Assembly (NCBI GenBank): GCA_027563935.2
Contig: CM050454.1
Coordinates: 20,085,501-20,149,500, forward strand
Direction of reading: 5' to 3'
DNA length: 64,000 nt
DNA from: Costus lasius
Taxonomy: Eukaryota > Streptophyta > Magnoliopsida > Zingiberales > Costaceae
Shown here one piece after another: positions 12,615 to 22,870 of the stretch (positions are counted from its first letter, which is position 1; every line of letters starts with the position of its first letter). The translations under genes were made by a program, and so were the position numbers. The notes under the pieces are model-generated. The model was not told where the DNA came from, searched no databases, and worked only from the letters and a program-made list of their open reading frames with translations.

Positions 12615-12766
12615 TGTTCTACAACACCCAAGAAAAACAGATTAGTACTACTTCGAATCATTTAAACTGGACTTGTTTTAAATGATTTCTGCTCCCACTA
12701 TTTTAAATTCGAATTGACAACCCACAAAGTCAATCGGGAAGTTTAAGACTTCCTAGTGAGATGGGA

Positions 12767-12844
12767 TCCACGAGAGTGGGATGAGATGCACAAAGTAACC
12801 CATGTTTCCTAAGGTGGGCGCGCCGGCCGGTTGCTCCAAGCAAC
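12767..12844 (-). ncRNA. Element A leader: two small stem-loops near gag
   Basis: Minus-strand hairpins in the untranslated leader: GTTGC/GCAAC with a 5-base loop (12830-12844), preceded in RNA by AAGGGGA; and CCAC/GTGG with loop TCTC (12768-12779), within 'CATCTCATCC..GGATCCCATCTCACTA'. Element B has hairpins in the same order with the same flanking words (AAGGGGA before the first, GGATCCCATCTCACTA after the second) but different stem sequences. Confidence 0.5.
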
Positions 12845-12864
12845 TCCCCTTGTTGAGACAGTCT

Positions 12865-12907
12865 GGGCATTTCATGTCCAGCGAGGGCTGGATACAACAT
12901 GAAACCC
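12865..12907 (-). ncRNA. Element A leader: TTGTA-bulged stem-loop
   Basis: On the minus strand the outer stem is TTTCATG/CATGAAA (extendable by GGG/CCC past a 2-base bulge). A 5-base bulge TTGTA sits on the 5' side only. The inner stem is TCCAGC/GCTGGA and the loop is CCTC. It lies about 250 nt upstream of the gag ATG. Element B carries two hairpins of the same design. Confidence 0.65.
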
Positions 12908-14230
12908 TAACCTCTCAACGATGCCTCTAGACTTTCACCATGTGCTCAGTACATGTGAATTTCCAGTCAAGTCCATTCCTAACCGTTATGCTCAGGGCCA
13001 ATGAGTTTCCTTGCGAAGGCACGCCCAGGTTAAAACTGGACTGGGGAAACCATTGTCACCATACACTTTCTAAAGATAAGTGGGTGTGTCCCACGAGGGT
13101 GGGAACCAGTTCACAACTCCACTGATCGATAGCTTAGTGAGGGCTACGCGTTAGAAGGCTACTAGACTTGATATTTTATTATGAGGGTTTTTAAGGTCTC
13201 ATCAGTTTTATCTTATGTCTAACAATACAAGCATGCAATCCTATAGTGATAACATAACGATAAAACATTACAGGCATGCTTTTAGCAGATAAAGAAAACA
13301 GTAAAAGATGATGTGATCAAAGCCCTTTCAAGACATTGAACCAACCCATGCCAAAAGGAGGTTCAACTCTTGACATTGGACTCAAGCCCCTAAGATAGAC
13401 CTATCCTAGCCGCCCTCTATCTTGGTCTTCAAGGTTGGCTCTAAGGTCCTTCTCACATGGTTTAGCTCTCAAACCTTAATAGTAGACCCAAAGGATTCGG
13501 CCAATGCCATGGTCTTCCTCCAATGAGAATGCGCCACAATGCAAGAAGCCAAGTTAGCTAACTCTCAAACCCAAGGGTTTGGCCATGCCTAACTTGCGCC
13601 ACTAAGCAGGCATGCGCCTCTTTCTTTGATGCTTGTTGCGCCACCATCCAAGGTATGCATGCGCCAAGTTCCAAGTACATGCGCCACCCTAATCTTCTTC
13701 TTAGTTAAAAGCAAAAAGAAAAGCAGCACGCAGGCCTCACGAGGATACATCACAGGCATGCAAAGGGGGGCTTGACTAATGATCACAACATCATGCACAA
13801 TCAAGGTATTTGCTTATGCAATTCTACATGCTCATGAAAAACATAAAATCTGAAATTTTACTTTTTCATAAAACTAGTCTCTTTTTCTCATCTTCTTCTC
13901 ACAAATCTTTTGGTTAATTGCGATTTATTTTTCATGATGATTTCAGAGATCCTTTCGGCTGGCAATTTTGTCAGATCAAGAGACTTGGCCAGTCCGAAGA
14001 CACAATGCCCGTCCTACTTGACAAAGTTACATGCGCCTTTAATCTTTAAATCAAACAAGAAAAATAGTCCAAAAATCCAAAAGAGATTGAGAGGATGATA
14101 GAAACAAGAAACCCTAATTTTTCCTACTTAGAAAAATCGTTTGCCATGCATCATGCTATTTACGAAAATAGAGATATGGCATGTGAGCATGAAAGAAAAG
14201 CATAAAACATCGTTCGAGTCTTGCAAGTCC

Positions 14231-14241
14231 CTCTGATACCA
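14231..14241 (-). promoter_or_regulatory. Element A primer-binding site (initiator tRNA-Met)
   Basis: The minus strand reads TGGTATCAGAG directly after the 5' LTR with one spacer base, complementary to the 3' end of plant initiator tRNA-Met. Confidence 0.95.
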
Positions 14242-14242
14242 C

Positions 14243-16183
14243 TGTTGGGAAACCCCGGGGACATTTTACAATTTTTCAGAGTCATAGACATACATACATA
14301 CATTGCATAGCGGAAAAATGTCCCCGAAACAGGCCGGTCCCAAAAACCCAGTGAAGATCGCAAGCAAGAGAGTCGACACGATGAGTTAGGAAATACCTTA
14401 AGAGCGGTTTGGAGTGATGCCGATGCAGGCGCCCAAGTGTGCGCCCTCTGCAGTCTCACACACACGGATCTCTTGAGTTCTCTTCTTCCACTCCCAGTGC
14501 TAGCCTCGGGAAGAAGATCCAAGCCTTAGGGCAATGCTCCACTTCACTTACGCCACCAAGAGGAAAGGATGCGCCAAGAGAAGAAGGAACCAAGCCAAGC
14601 CGCCAAGCACCAAAGCTCCTTGCGCCAAGAGGAAAGGAGGGAGAAGCTTGCGGCTATGGAAGAAGGAAGAGGAAGTTGCGCCCTTGCTCCTAGCTCTCGC
14701 CCCTCTTCTTGTGTTCACGCCTCCAAGGATCAATCATCATAAGAGGGGGCGAGAGGGTCACATATATAGGGCAAGAGGCGGTTAAGGGAAGGGCCAAGAT
14801 CATGACAAGTGTAGGGCTAGGATGAGGAGGTTTGAGACAAGGAAAGTCTCCAAGACTTTACCATAAACTCCATTCAACCTATCCATAATTGCCCAAGTAC
14901 CATATCAGCCCAAGACATGCCTTAGAGGCATTCATACCATCAAGGGAAGAGAGGGGAGGCGCCCTTTACTTCCATAATGAAGCAAAGGCGCCAACATGAC
15001 CCCATTATGCCCCTAGGCGCTTAATGGTTCATGTTTCTCCCCATTATACCCTTTTAGCCTCTTATCTCTTCATGAGAACTTGTTATTGGGCCTCATTGGA
15101 TAATGAGCTAGCCCAAACTTCATCACATGGGTTGATTAAGCATTTGGATCCAATCCAATGCAACCCTAATCCAAATGTGACCAACCATGGTCAAATACGG
15201 GTCACCTGCCAAAAATGAAGTTTGGCTCCAATAACATTCTTCCATCTCATCAGGCCTATTGGCGCTGATGAAATCTCCCAATTAGATCCGAGTTATCCAA
15301 TAACTCGATCATAAGGCTTCCCGATCAATACTAGAACTCAAGTATCAAGGTGTGCGACCCTGTAGGTTCCTCTGACGCAGGCAGTGCTGACCAAAGGTCA
15401 TCACAAGCAGTGAGTGGCACCTAGCAGTGCATCGCTGCTACCCAGGTCATTGGAATGGATATCGACATCGACATCCCCATCATCGCAACTAGGTACAGAT
15501 GCATTACAGTCTCTTTGCCGAAATGATATCCGATTGGACAAGTGTGTCACCACTTGTTTTCATCCAATCACATGGCTATGACTAAAACAGGTTCTTACCT
15601 GGGTATGGCCATACACTCTCAGTCATAGAACCATAGAGGAGCTCCATGGATATTATACTTCCCTAAGGAAGGGGCAAATCCTTTGTCTGTCCATTGACCT
15701 TCTCATATGGGTCGTGACATGCTCAATGACAACCGTTATGACCTTCCAACTACGGCGAGGTGTTAGGTTGTATCAAAGCAAGTCCCTAACCATATAGAAT
15801 GATCACTGACCTCAAGTCAAGGGATCAATGCATCTCCTGTCACTTGTGAGGATAACTCATGACACCAAGTCATAGCCTCACAGCAGGTCTATCCAGTATA
15901 TCCTCCAATGATATACCCATGTGTCTGTGTTAGCACCACGTGCCTAACCAGCCCACATACCAGTCTCACAAGTACTATTGCTGTCCCATATCCACTAAGG
16001 TACATTGACTGGGGACTAAAGTTCGAGCACATATCCAATCTGTCTCCAGGGACATTATCATGTCAGTACATATGCGCAGATGTAAACAAACATAGATAAC
16101 GACAATGCCAGAATGATATAAATATCAAAGTCAAGTAGTACATAAGTGGACCAAAACTAGGTCATAGGGTATATACACCAACA
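14243..16183 (-). repeat. Element A 5' LTR
   Basis: This is the partner of 7100-9041 and differs from it by about 33 single-base changes. The minus-strand TATA-like stretch is at about 14760-14769. It ends at the second GGTGC copy (16184-16188). Confidence 0.95.
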
Positions 16184-17574
16184 GGTGCCGCTGATAGTTT
16201 TCTGCCATTTTTTGGCGATTCCGGTGGCTGTTCGTGAAACTGACTGTACGGCGTGAACCCTCTCGGCGTCGGCTTGATTTTGGTTGCCGGTAAGCTCTAT
16301 TTGGGCGGCTGGAGTACTATTCCGGCGAGGTTTCTGCCGAACTCCGATGAACATGCCAACGACTCCGGGTTTTGTGTGCGAATTATAATTGATGATTATC
16401 TGGTTGGTTCTAGCGCAGACCTATAGTATCCAGGTAGGGATCTTACCTCTGTCCTTGTTTCGGTGCCAAATCACATGTGTTAGGTAGCCGGGGTTGTCGC
16501 TTCGGGTGAGCCTTGGGGTGATTTGGGTGTAGAACGCTACACTGGCGGGCTGTCGACGGACCGTCGTTCCCTACTGCAGAGCTGGCGGTTTGGAACCACT
16601 CTCTGAGTGCGAGTCCTTTGGGACACTTGGCATAGCTCCAGTTTTTACACTTGCATATTGTACTTTTCTTATCTGTTAGTTGTATTATATGCTTATACCA
16701 CTCAGTGCTGTTACTTTATATTGTTGATATACCCTTCTGTACTCTATCACACATCATATTATTTGATAATCTCTACTTAGCCTCTCGGCTAACCCCCTTT
16801 CACCTTGCCTCCAGGTTCGGGCTCAGCTCTTTCTGGTGCGCAGTAGATAGATAAGTAGTTATCCACTTGTCCTGAGTTGTTTATCTATTTTATTTCACTC
16901 ATGTATTATTGGCATTGTATATGTTATCGTACCGTATTTTGTTAGATTGTATTATCTGGTCGTGGACCAGTGATGATTTTGATCGAGGATGTTGGTCCTG
17001 TATATTTACTGACTTTGACCACTGCGTCGGTTTGTGGTATTGTTATATATATGTTGAGTTGTTTCTTATGATCCCTTGTTATTATTCCTATTGTCTCGTG
17101 GATCTGTGTTTGACTTGGTAGGTCCACCTTTGTCGCGTCCCGAGGCTGGGTGGCTCGGTGTGCGTCTCGGGGCGTGACAAGGCGAGCGAGTGAGTCTGAC
17201 CGCCTACGTGTAGTTCGGTCGGAGTTAGAGCCTGGGCCTGGCATCTTGCGTGATGTCATCTTCTGCGTATGTGTGAGCCATCGCCTATGTTTGGTTCTAT
17301 CTTATTCCAGTGTATCGGACTCGTACGCGCACTGCACCGGTATTGAGTCTCGGGAATTGTACTCAAGGTACTTTGGAGTTGGGCCATGTAGTGGTCCTCG
17401 GTAGACATGGCGGTCTCCAACTCGTCGAGATGAGTAGCTAGGTGGTCGTATTGGATCGCGGCCGGACTAGCAGTTTTGACCGCTTAGTCCCTACATAGGT
17501 ATGCTTGGGTGTGAGTCATCCGTTGTCTCACTTATAAACATTTAAAAAATTTATTAATCTAATTTAAGGCGTGA

Positions 17575-19160
17575 ACCCCTTAGCATAAGCGGGTGGGTTG
17601 AAGTAGATGCGGATAGGAAAGCACTGAAATTCAAAGAGTAAAAAATGCAATTGAATAAATGTATTAATGAATTTCATATAAATAGAAAACTTAGATTGAT
17701 ATGTTTCCATGTTTACTTTCTCTTTTCTTTTATAGAGACGCTTGTAATTAGTTGTTCTAACATATACAATAGATATGAATTAGATCATCGTTTCTTCTTT
17801 AATACTATCTTTCTACATAATTAGTAATTACCATCATTTGGTTTTAATTATAAATAAATATAGTCCCTAATTGACATATATACTAGAAAATGGATTTTCT
17901 ATATTGGTTCTCATTTATTACCGTCCCCTCTTGTTGAAGCAGTGCACGATCAATTAAATCATTTCATGTAATTGCTTCCATTTCTTGTTGAAGCGATTAA
18001 TTAGAAGATCACTTTGTGAAATTGCTTCCGCTGTAACTCAGGGACTCTAATATGTTTTCTTATATTTAAAAATAGATTTTATTATTAAGATAGATTCTAT
18101 GATCTAACACAATATCCTCATAATTTATGGGGCAGTTGACAGAGGAAATCATGAGAATAGGACTAATAGAGATTTGGATGAGCAAATAAGATAGCTATTG
18201 AGCACCTTGATATTGGTGGAAGATCAAGTGCAATAGACTTCCAACCCTCTCTCACATATGGCCAAAGATGCACTGGCCATTCCTATCTCCATAGTGAGTG
18301 ATTTGCTCTTAAAATAGACTAGAAATAAAAGGACACGCCAAGTGATTTGAGAGAGGTAAGTAAGTATAGGATTTTGTTTTTTTTTAACTTTGCCTTTATT
18401 TGCATAATAATAATATATAAAACTTTTTTGACATAAAAATAATAACATTTTTAGAATTATATTTTATTTTATAATATAACATTTATTGCACAGCACAACA
18501 ATCTTGTTGAAAAATCAATCCATAGATTTGGCGCATACAAGCTCTTCACGGCACGTCATACACGTTGTTTTGCTCAAGTTCCAACAAGGCATTGCATGAT
18601 CACAATTAATGTCGTCGCCTTCTTTTAGCTGCTCATGCTGCAGCTGCTTCTTCTTGTTCAATCCAAGTTCTGATCACAGGCAAGCATAGTAGCTCTTTGC
18701 TTTTTCAACCTTCATGAATGTGATACTTCTTTTCCCTCAACTTCAACTCTTGATCTCTTCCCTCTTTCGACATAGAAAAGTCAACGCACCATGGTCAACG
18801 GGTTTGAAAAAAAAAATTAGATAAACTAAACAAAGATGGTAAGGCGGCGGGTTGATTTTTCTAGATACGAGATCTAAGTTTGCTTACACAACAGATTTTG
18901 ACTCAATTGTCACTACCCTAATTCTATCTCCAAAATGTGACTGATCCATGTCTCTTGTCAAAAATTTGACTGCAAATTTCCCACTTTTCAGAAAGAAACA
19001 ACTTGTAAATTCCAATGAATGGCAACATTACAAAACTCAAACGGGCATTAAGTAAACAAGGAAGTAGCGATTTGAGCAAAGAATAAATTACATAAAGAAA
19101 AAGTTGCACTTGCAAACACCTCCGTAATCTATTGCTCATTTTCTATCTAAAATCTTCGTT
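17575..19160. other. AT-rich spacer without a recognised gene
   Basis: Both strands hold only short frames with many stops. I see no TE termini, TSD pairs or RNA gene. It separates the end of element E from the 3' end of the zinc-finger gene. Confidence 0.6.
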
Positions 19161-19166
19161 TTTCAT

Positions 19167-19172
19167 TTATTT
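19167..19172 (-). terminator. Poly(A) signal of the zinc-finger gene
   Basis: AATAAA on the minus strand (within CATAAATAAATG) lies about 50 nt past the stop codon, a usual distance for a plant near-upstream element. Confidence 0.5.
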
Positions 19173-19219
19173 ATGAACAAATATTTGAATCGTTGTCAAA
19201 GACGATAACTTGCTTCAAT

Positions 19220-20041
19220 TCAATCCTTCACCAATTCTGATATCCATCTCAAATCCGGCGACTGCTCCTCCTCCTCCCCCTTACAGCACTCAAATAGCTC
19301 AGCCCTCACGCCTACCGGCGCCCTCTCCGCTGCCTCTCTCCTCCCTTGCGCCAGAGGGCCTCTCACGAAAGGGAGCCTCGGTCTCACCTCGTTTAGGTGC
19401 AGCGCCCTCATCGCCGCCGCCACCTCGTCCACCGCCACCGGCGACAGAGGCGGCGAAGACCCACTCGATGGTGGCGACAACGGCGCCAGCGCCAGCGCGG
19501 AAGTCGGCGACGTGGACGCCACTCCTCCGTCCTTGAGGCTCGTCCGTACGACGACACGGAGCTGCTCGGGGGAGTGGGCGAAGAAGCAAACTCGTCGGGG
19601 GCAGGCGGGCCCGTCCTTGCACGGCTGCGTCCTGTAGCGCGACGGGTGGAGCCAAGTCTCAAACACCCCGTGAGCAAACTCACAGCCGTTGCCGCGGGTG
19701 CACCCCCCGCTGCGGCGGAAGTCCGGGCACGGCGCACCGGAGTAGTGGAACCGCCGCGGGTCGCGCCGCCGCGCCTTCTCTCCCGGGTGCGCGAAGGGGC
19801 ACTCGGTCCAGTCGTGCGACCGCCCGATGTGGCACCGTCGCACCTTGAACTCGAACATGCGGAACTCGTCGCCGTCGTAAGTGTAGGCGACGGTGGAGAA
19901 CGTGTCTTCGTTTTGTGGTAGGAAGCCGTGCAGGGCGGCGAGCCCTGCGTCGCCGAGGAGGTGAGGGGGCAGGTCTCCAGTGAGGAGCCAGGGACGATCT
20001 CGGGCGGCCGATGCACGGCGAAGTCGTTCACCGGGCGCCAT
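19220..20041 (-). CDS. Tandem CCCH zinc-finger protein (plant RR-TZF family)
   Basis: An uninterrupted 273-codon reading frame. After an N-terminal part (LPQNEDTFSTVAY, 41-53) comes the arginine-rich domain with KVRRC (66-70) and WTECPFAHPGEKARRRDPRR (78-97). Finger 1 uses C105, C114, C120 and H124 (C-X8-C-X5-C-X3-H). Sixteen residues later finger 2 uses C141, C147, C152 and H156 (C-X5-C-X4-C-X3-H). This spacing defines the plant RR-TZF family, usually intronless. Family members bind RNA, shuttle between nucleus and cytoplasmic granules, and act in hormone and stress responses by promoting mRNA decay. The C-terminus ends RWISELVKD, similar in style to relatives. The gene is very GC-rich against AT-rich flanks. 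All metal ligands are present, so it should be functional. The leader appears unusually short. I cannot assign the exact orthologue. Confidence 0.92.
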   Translation of the reverse strand: MAPGERLRRASAARDRPWLLTGDLPPHLLGDAGLAALHGFLPQNEDTFSTVAYTYDGDEFRMFEFKVRRCHIGRSHDWTECPFAHPGEKARRRDPRRFHYSGAPCPDFRRSGGCTRGNGCEFAHGVFETWLHPSRYRTQPCKDGPACPRRVCFFAHSPEQLRVVVRTSLKDGGVASTSPTSALALAPLSPPSSGSSPPLSPVAVDEVAAAMRALHLNEVRPRLPFVRGPLAQGRREAAERAPVGVRAELFECCKGEEEEQSPDLRWISELVKD

Positions 20042-20070
20042 TAGACGAAGAAGTGATGTCTGAAGGTCTC

Positions 20071-20079
20071 TATTTATAG
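20071..20079 (-). promoter_or_regulatory. TATA box of the zinc-finger gene
   Basis: CTATAAATA on the minus strand is a near-consensus plant TATA box. It begins only about 30 nt before the proposed ATG. Confidence 0.7.
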
Positions 20080-22870
20080 CGAGTAATAAAGACTAAAAAA
20101 ATACTGGACCTGGCGGTTTAAATTGATAATTAATAATTAATATTACTATTTTATTGAAAAAGGAAACAAGAATTTAATTGCCCTGTATCCATAGGCGGTG
20201 AGTGAACTTTGGTCGGGACTTATGTCACCTCTTAAGGTACGAATACTTTGCGCCCACGGAATGCAGCATTGCGGTATTAAGTAATTCCGCATTGCACACC
20301 AAGTAACTCGTGTTGGCTACTTAAGTCGTGTCCTTTGTAGGAACCGCATGTATGGCGGCGCCGCCGGTGGGCCAGTTAGTGCAGGCGCTTGTAGGAGTGC
20401 GGCGGACGTGGCGAGAGACGCTGGGGCCACGGGATGTCAGCGTCATGGGTACGCTCACCATGTTGATGCGGTTTCTTCTGTACGTGCAACGTGTTCCAAC
20501 TGTGTCTGCTACGTGAAGGTTCCTTATTATTTTACTTTGTAATAAATGGCGGTTTCTAAATGGACAGGGATGACAGGCCGGCCCACGTGAAACTAATGGG
20601 CCGACTACTACTATCTACAACTGGCCCAATTAGAGAGAGAAAATACTTAAATTGTCTGTACAAGTAAAACTTATCATCAAAGCACTGTTAATAAAATATC
20701 TAAAAAAATACTTGAGGGGGAGGCTTATTAGTAAATTGTTAGATATTTTATATTAGTTTTGTTCCTTTTAATTGTATACAAAATATCTAAAATTTATTAA
20801 AAACATAATTATATTATGAAACGCGATATTGGTTTTAAGTCTCCTTCCTACCCTACCAAGAGATTATAGAAACCTTTTTGACAAAGAAAGTGAGCAAGAT
20901 GTTATATATACTTAAATCTCATAAACTTAAGCAGAAAAAATTACCGATTTTCTAGGTTATAATTTTAATAGCGCTATTTTATAATTTCTTAATAAATTTT
21001 ATATTTCTAAAAGAGTTGATAATTTTTTTAAGACATTAGATGATATTGTTGAGAATACTGAAAAAAAGAAAAAGTTTTATTGAATGCTACAAATTATCAG
21101 GCAATTAGAGAAATATTGATAGACAAAACAAAAGGTTTATTTTGGATTACTCGTGCAATACATTATCTTGATAGAATTAAACACGTATTACATGACTATT
21201 GCTAAAGGAAAAAAAAATGGGATTTACGCTTTAAATTTGTTTATGTTCTAATCTACCATGAATATGGTGACATGCAAGATTTATAGAATCAACAAAGGAT
21301 CCGGACCTATTTAGGGAGAGGATATGGAAAGTTGCCTTCAGCCAAGTTGACTTGGGGCATTACTTGAGATGACGTGTATTTTTTTTGCAAAAATAACTTT
21401 TCAATCTTTAGCAAGTCGGAGCAAGATGATTTCATTCCTATACACATAATAGAGTTTATCATTTGGTACCCTTTTTATTTCTTTGATTTTCATTGAATTT
21501 GGTCATTGTATTATGATTTTTAAAATACTTTTTTTTTTTTGAATCTTTTCTCATTTTGTTTTGTTTTGTTTTCCTTCTAAGAGTTATGATTAAAATTCTT
21601 AGAAGTTGGGTTATTGGATTTAGTTTGATGAATTTTATTCCTAAATTGATCAATTTTAGCACATCTCTTCCTTAAACGATCTTTAATCCTAATTTTAGCA
21701 CATCTTTTCCTAAAATGATCAATTTTAGCACATCAATTTTATTCCTAAATTGATACATTTAAATTCATATGCCACCTTAATTCTTATGCAAATTTAGACA
21801 AAGATGGAGGTAATTAACTTAGTAGACATGACATTTGACAATATTCACTCATGATTGATCCACCCAAGTGTACATTAATTAGATTTTAGAATGTGCAACT
21901 ATGATTAGTGTTAGATATGTTATCGACCAATTTAAAATTATTAAAATCTACAACTGTAAATCTTTTATTCCCTTTTCCATTTGTAAGGTAAGTGTCTCTT
22001 AGAGCCGCTCATATTTCCTTAGCAATTTTATATTTTTTTATATAGATAATGAAAGAGACAACTAAATAATATAAATTGATATAGGCATTCTATTCTTCGG
22101 GCAATTTTAAAAAGGAGAGGTGGAGGTTTGTCCAAATATTTCTAACACAAAGTTAGATTAAACTGATTAATTAATAGAACAAGGCTTTTCAAATGGATGA
22201 GTTGTTTTCCTGTGACATTTGTCAATCATAGTGTAATTATTCATATTTTTATTTATTCTTTCCATTAGATAAATCTTTTTTTTTTTTTAAAAAAAAAGTA
22301 GGTTTAAAGTATCCCATTTCTTCATATTTCATATTCCTTTTTCTTAATTGAGGAAGTATTAATTTATCAAGGAGCTTATTAGGAGCTAAAAATTAAACTT
22401 GACTATATCAATAATAGAATACAAAATATTAAAATATGAGCAAATAAATACACTATAAATTTGTAGAGCAACAATAAGTTGCTAATGAAAGTAATTTTTA
22501 TAAAAATATATATATATTGATCTAATTAAATGGTATTTAAGGACTAATACAATCACAATCTATACTATAGTCACTTGCTTAGAGTAAATCTATGTCCCAA
22601 TAATTGGATCAATATTCTAAATTATTCATAATATAGAATCATAGATCAACATGTGGTGATCAAAGCACTAGACCACAATAAATCCAAAAATGTAATCTAA
22701 ACCGCATATAGTGTACTTTTTAGCTCAATTTGGAAGGATTGAAATTTTGTTCCTATCCCTTTCCTCCTACTAGTTAGGCGGCGGGAAAGTGTTGTATCCC
22801 AACAAGTAGGTGCACAAACTTATCTCTGGTGGATACTCAGGAGACCAAAGACTTGTTGTATCTAAAAACT
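20080..22870. other. Upstream region of the zinc-finger gene and AT-rich spacer
   Basis: The first ~520 bp (20080-20600) are moderately GC-rich and include CACGTG near 20583 and a minus-strand GCCACGTCC near 20405, which resemble G-box/ABRE sites and would suit a stress-regulated gene. From about 20640 to 22870 the sequence is AT-rich with no recognisable gene. The short frame at 20328-20516 has no domain and overlaps the presumed promoter. Confidence 0.5.
21650..21740. repeat. Three spaced copies of a 14-bp motif
   Basis: AATTTTAGCACATC occurs three times within about 90 bp (near 21652, 21692 and 21725), two of them with the preceding 'gatc'. It looks like a short duplicated segment. Confidence 0.7.

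Larger units (their letters stand above)
7100..16183 (-). mobile_element. Element A: complete but defective Ty1/copia retrotransposon
   Basis: This 9084-bp element has TG..CA LTRs of 1942 and 1941 bp and the target duplication GGTGC (7095-7099 and 16184-16188). Sense is the minus strand: the PBS is beside the right LTR, the polypurine tract beside the left LTR, and gag-pol runs right to left. Integrase precedes RT, which defines copia. About 33 substitutions and one indel separate the LTRs (about 1.7%). The coding region has several stops, frameshifts and a deleted protease, so it cannot move on its own. Confidence 0.95.
6634..17179 (+). mobile_element. Element D: gypsy-type solo LTR (interrupted by A)
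   Basis: It starts TGTAACG and ends GGGGCGTGACA, with a perfect 5-bp duplication AGGCG on both sides. Without element A and its duplicated GGTGC it is about 1457 bp. It carries no PBS, polypurine tract or pol sequence, so it reads as a solo LTR left by recombination. The TGT..GGGCGTGACA ends resemble those of plant gypsy elements. Orientation is assigned only from these ends. The left part (6660-6900) is a long CT-rich tract. Confidence 0.75.
5664..17574 (+). mobile_element. Element E right LTR, split by nested insertions
   Basis: The LTR is in two parts, 5664-6633 and 17185-17574, about 1360 bp in all. It starts TGTTAAG after the polypurine tract and ends near 'ggcgtgaa'. The gap is filled by element D, whose AGGCG target duplication (6629-6633 and 17180-17184) rejoins the LTR exactly. 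Open frames in 5664-6630 are on both strands with no recognisable domain and are chance frames in GC-rich LTR. Confidence 0.75.

Noticed and set aside
19397..20031. Long frames overlapping the zinc-finger gene (19397-19921 plus; 19408-20031 minus)
   Set aside because: GC-rich shadow frames; only the 273-codon frame has correctly spaced CCCH fingers.
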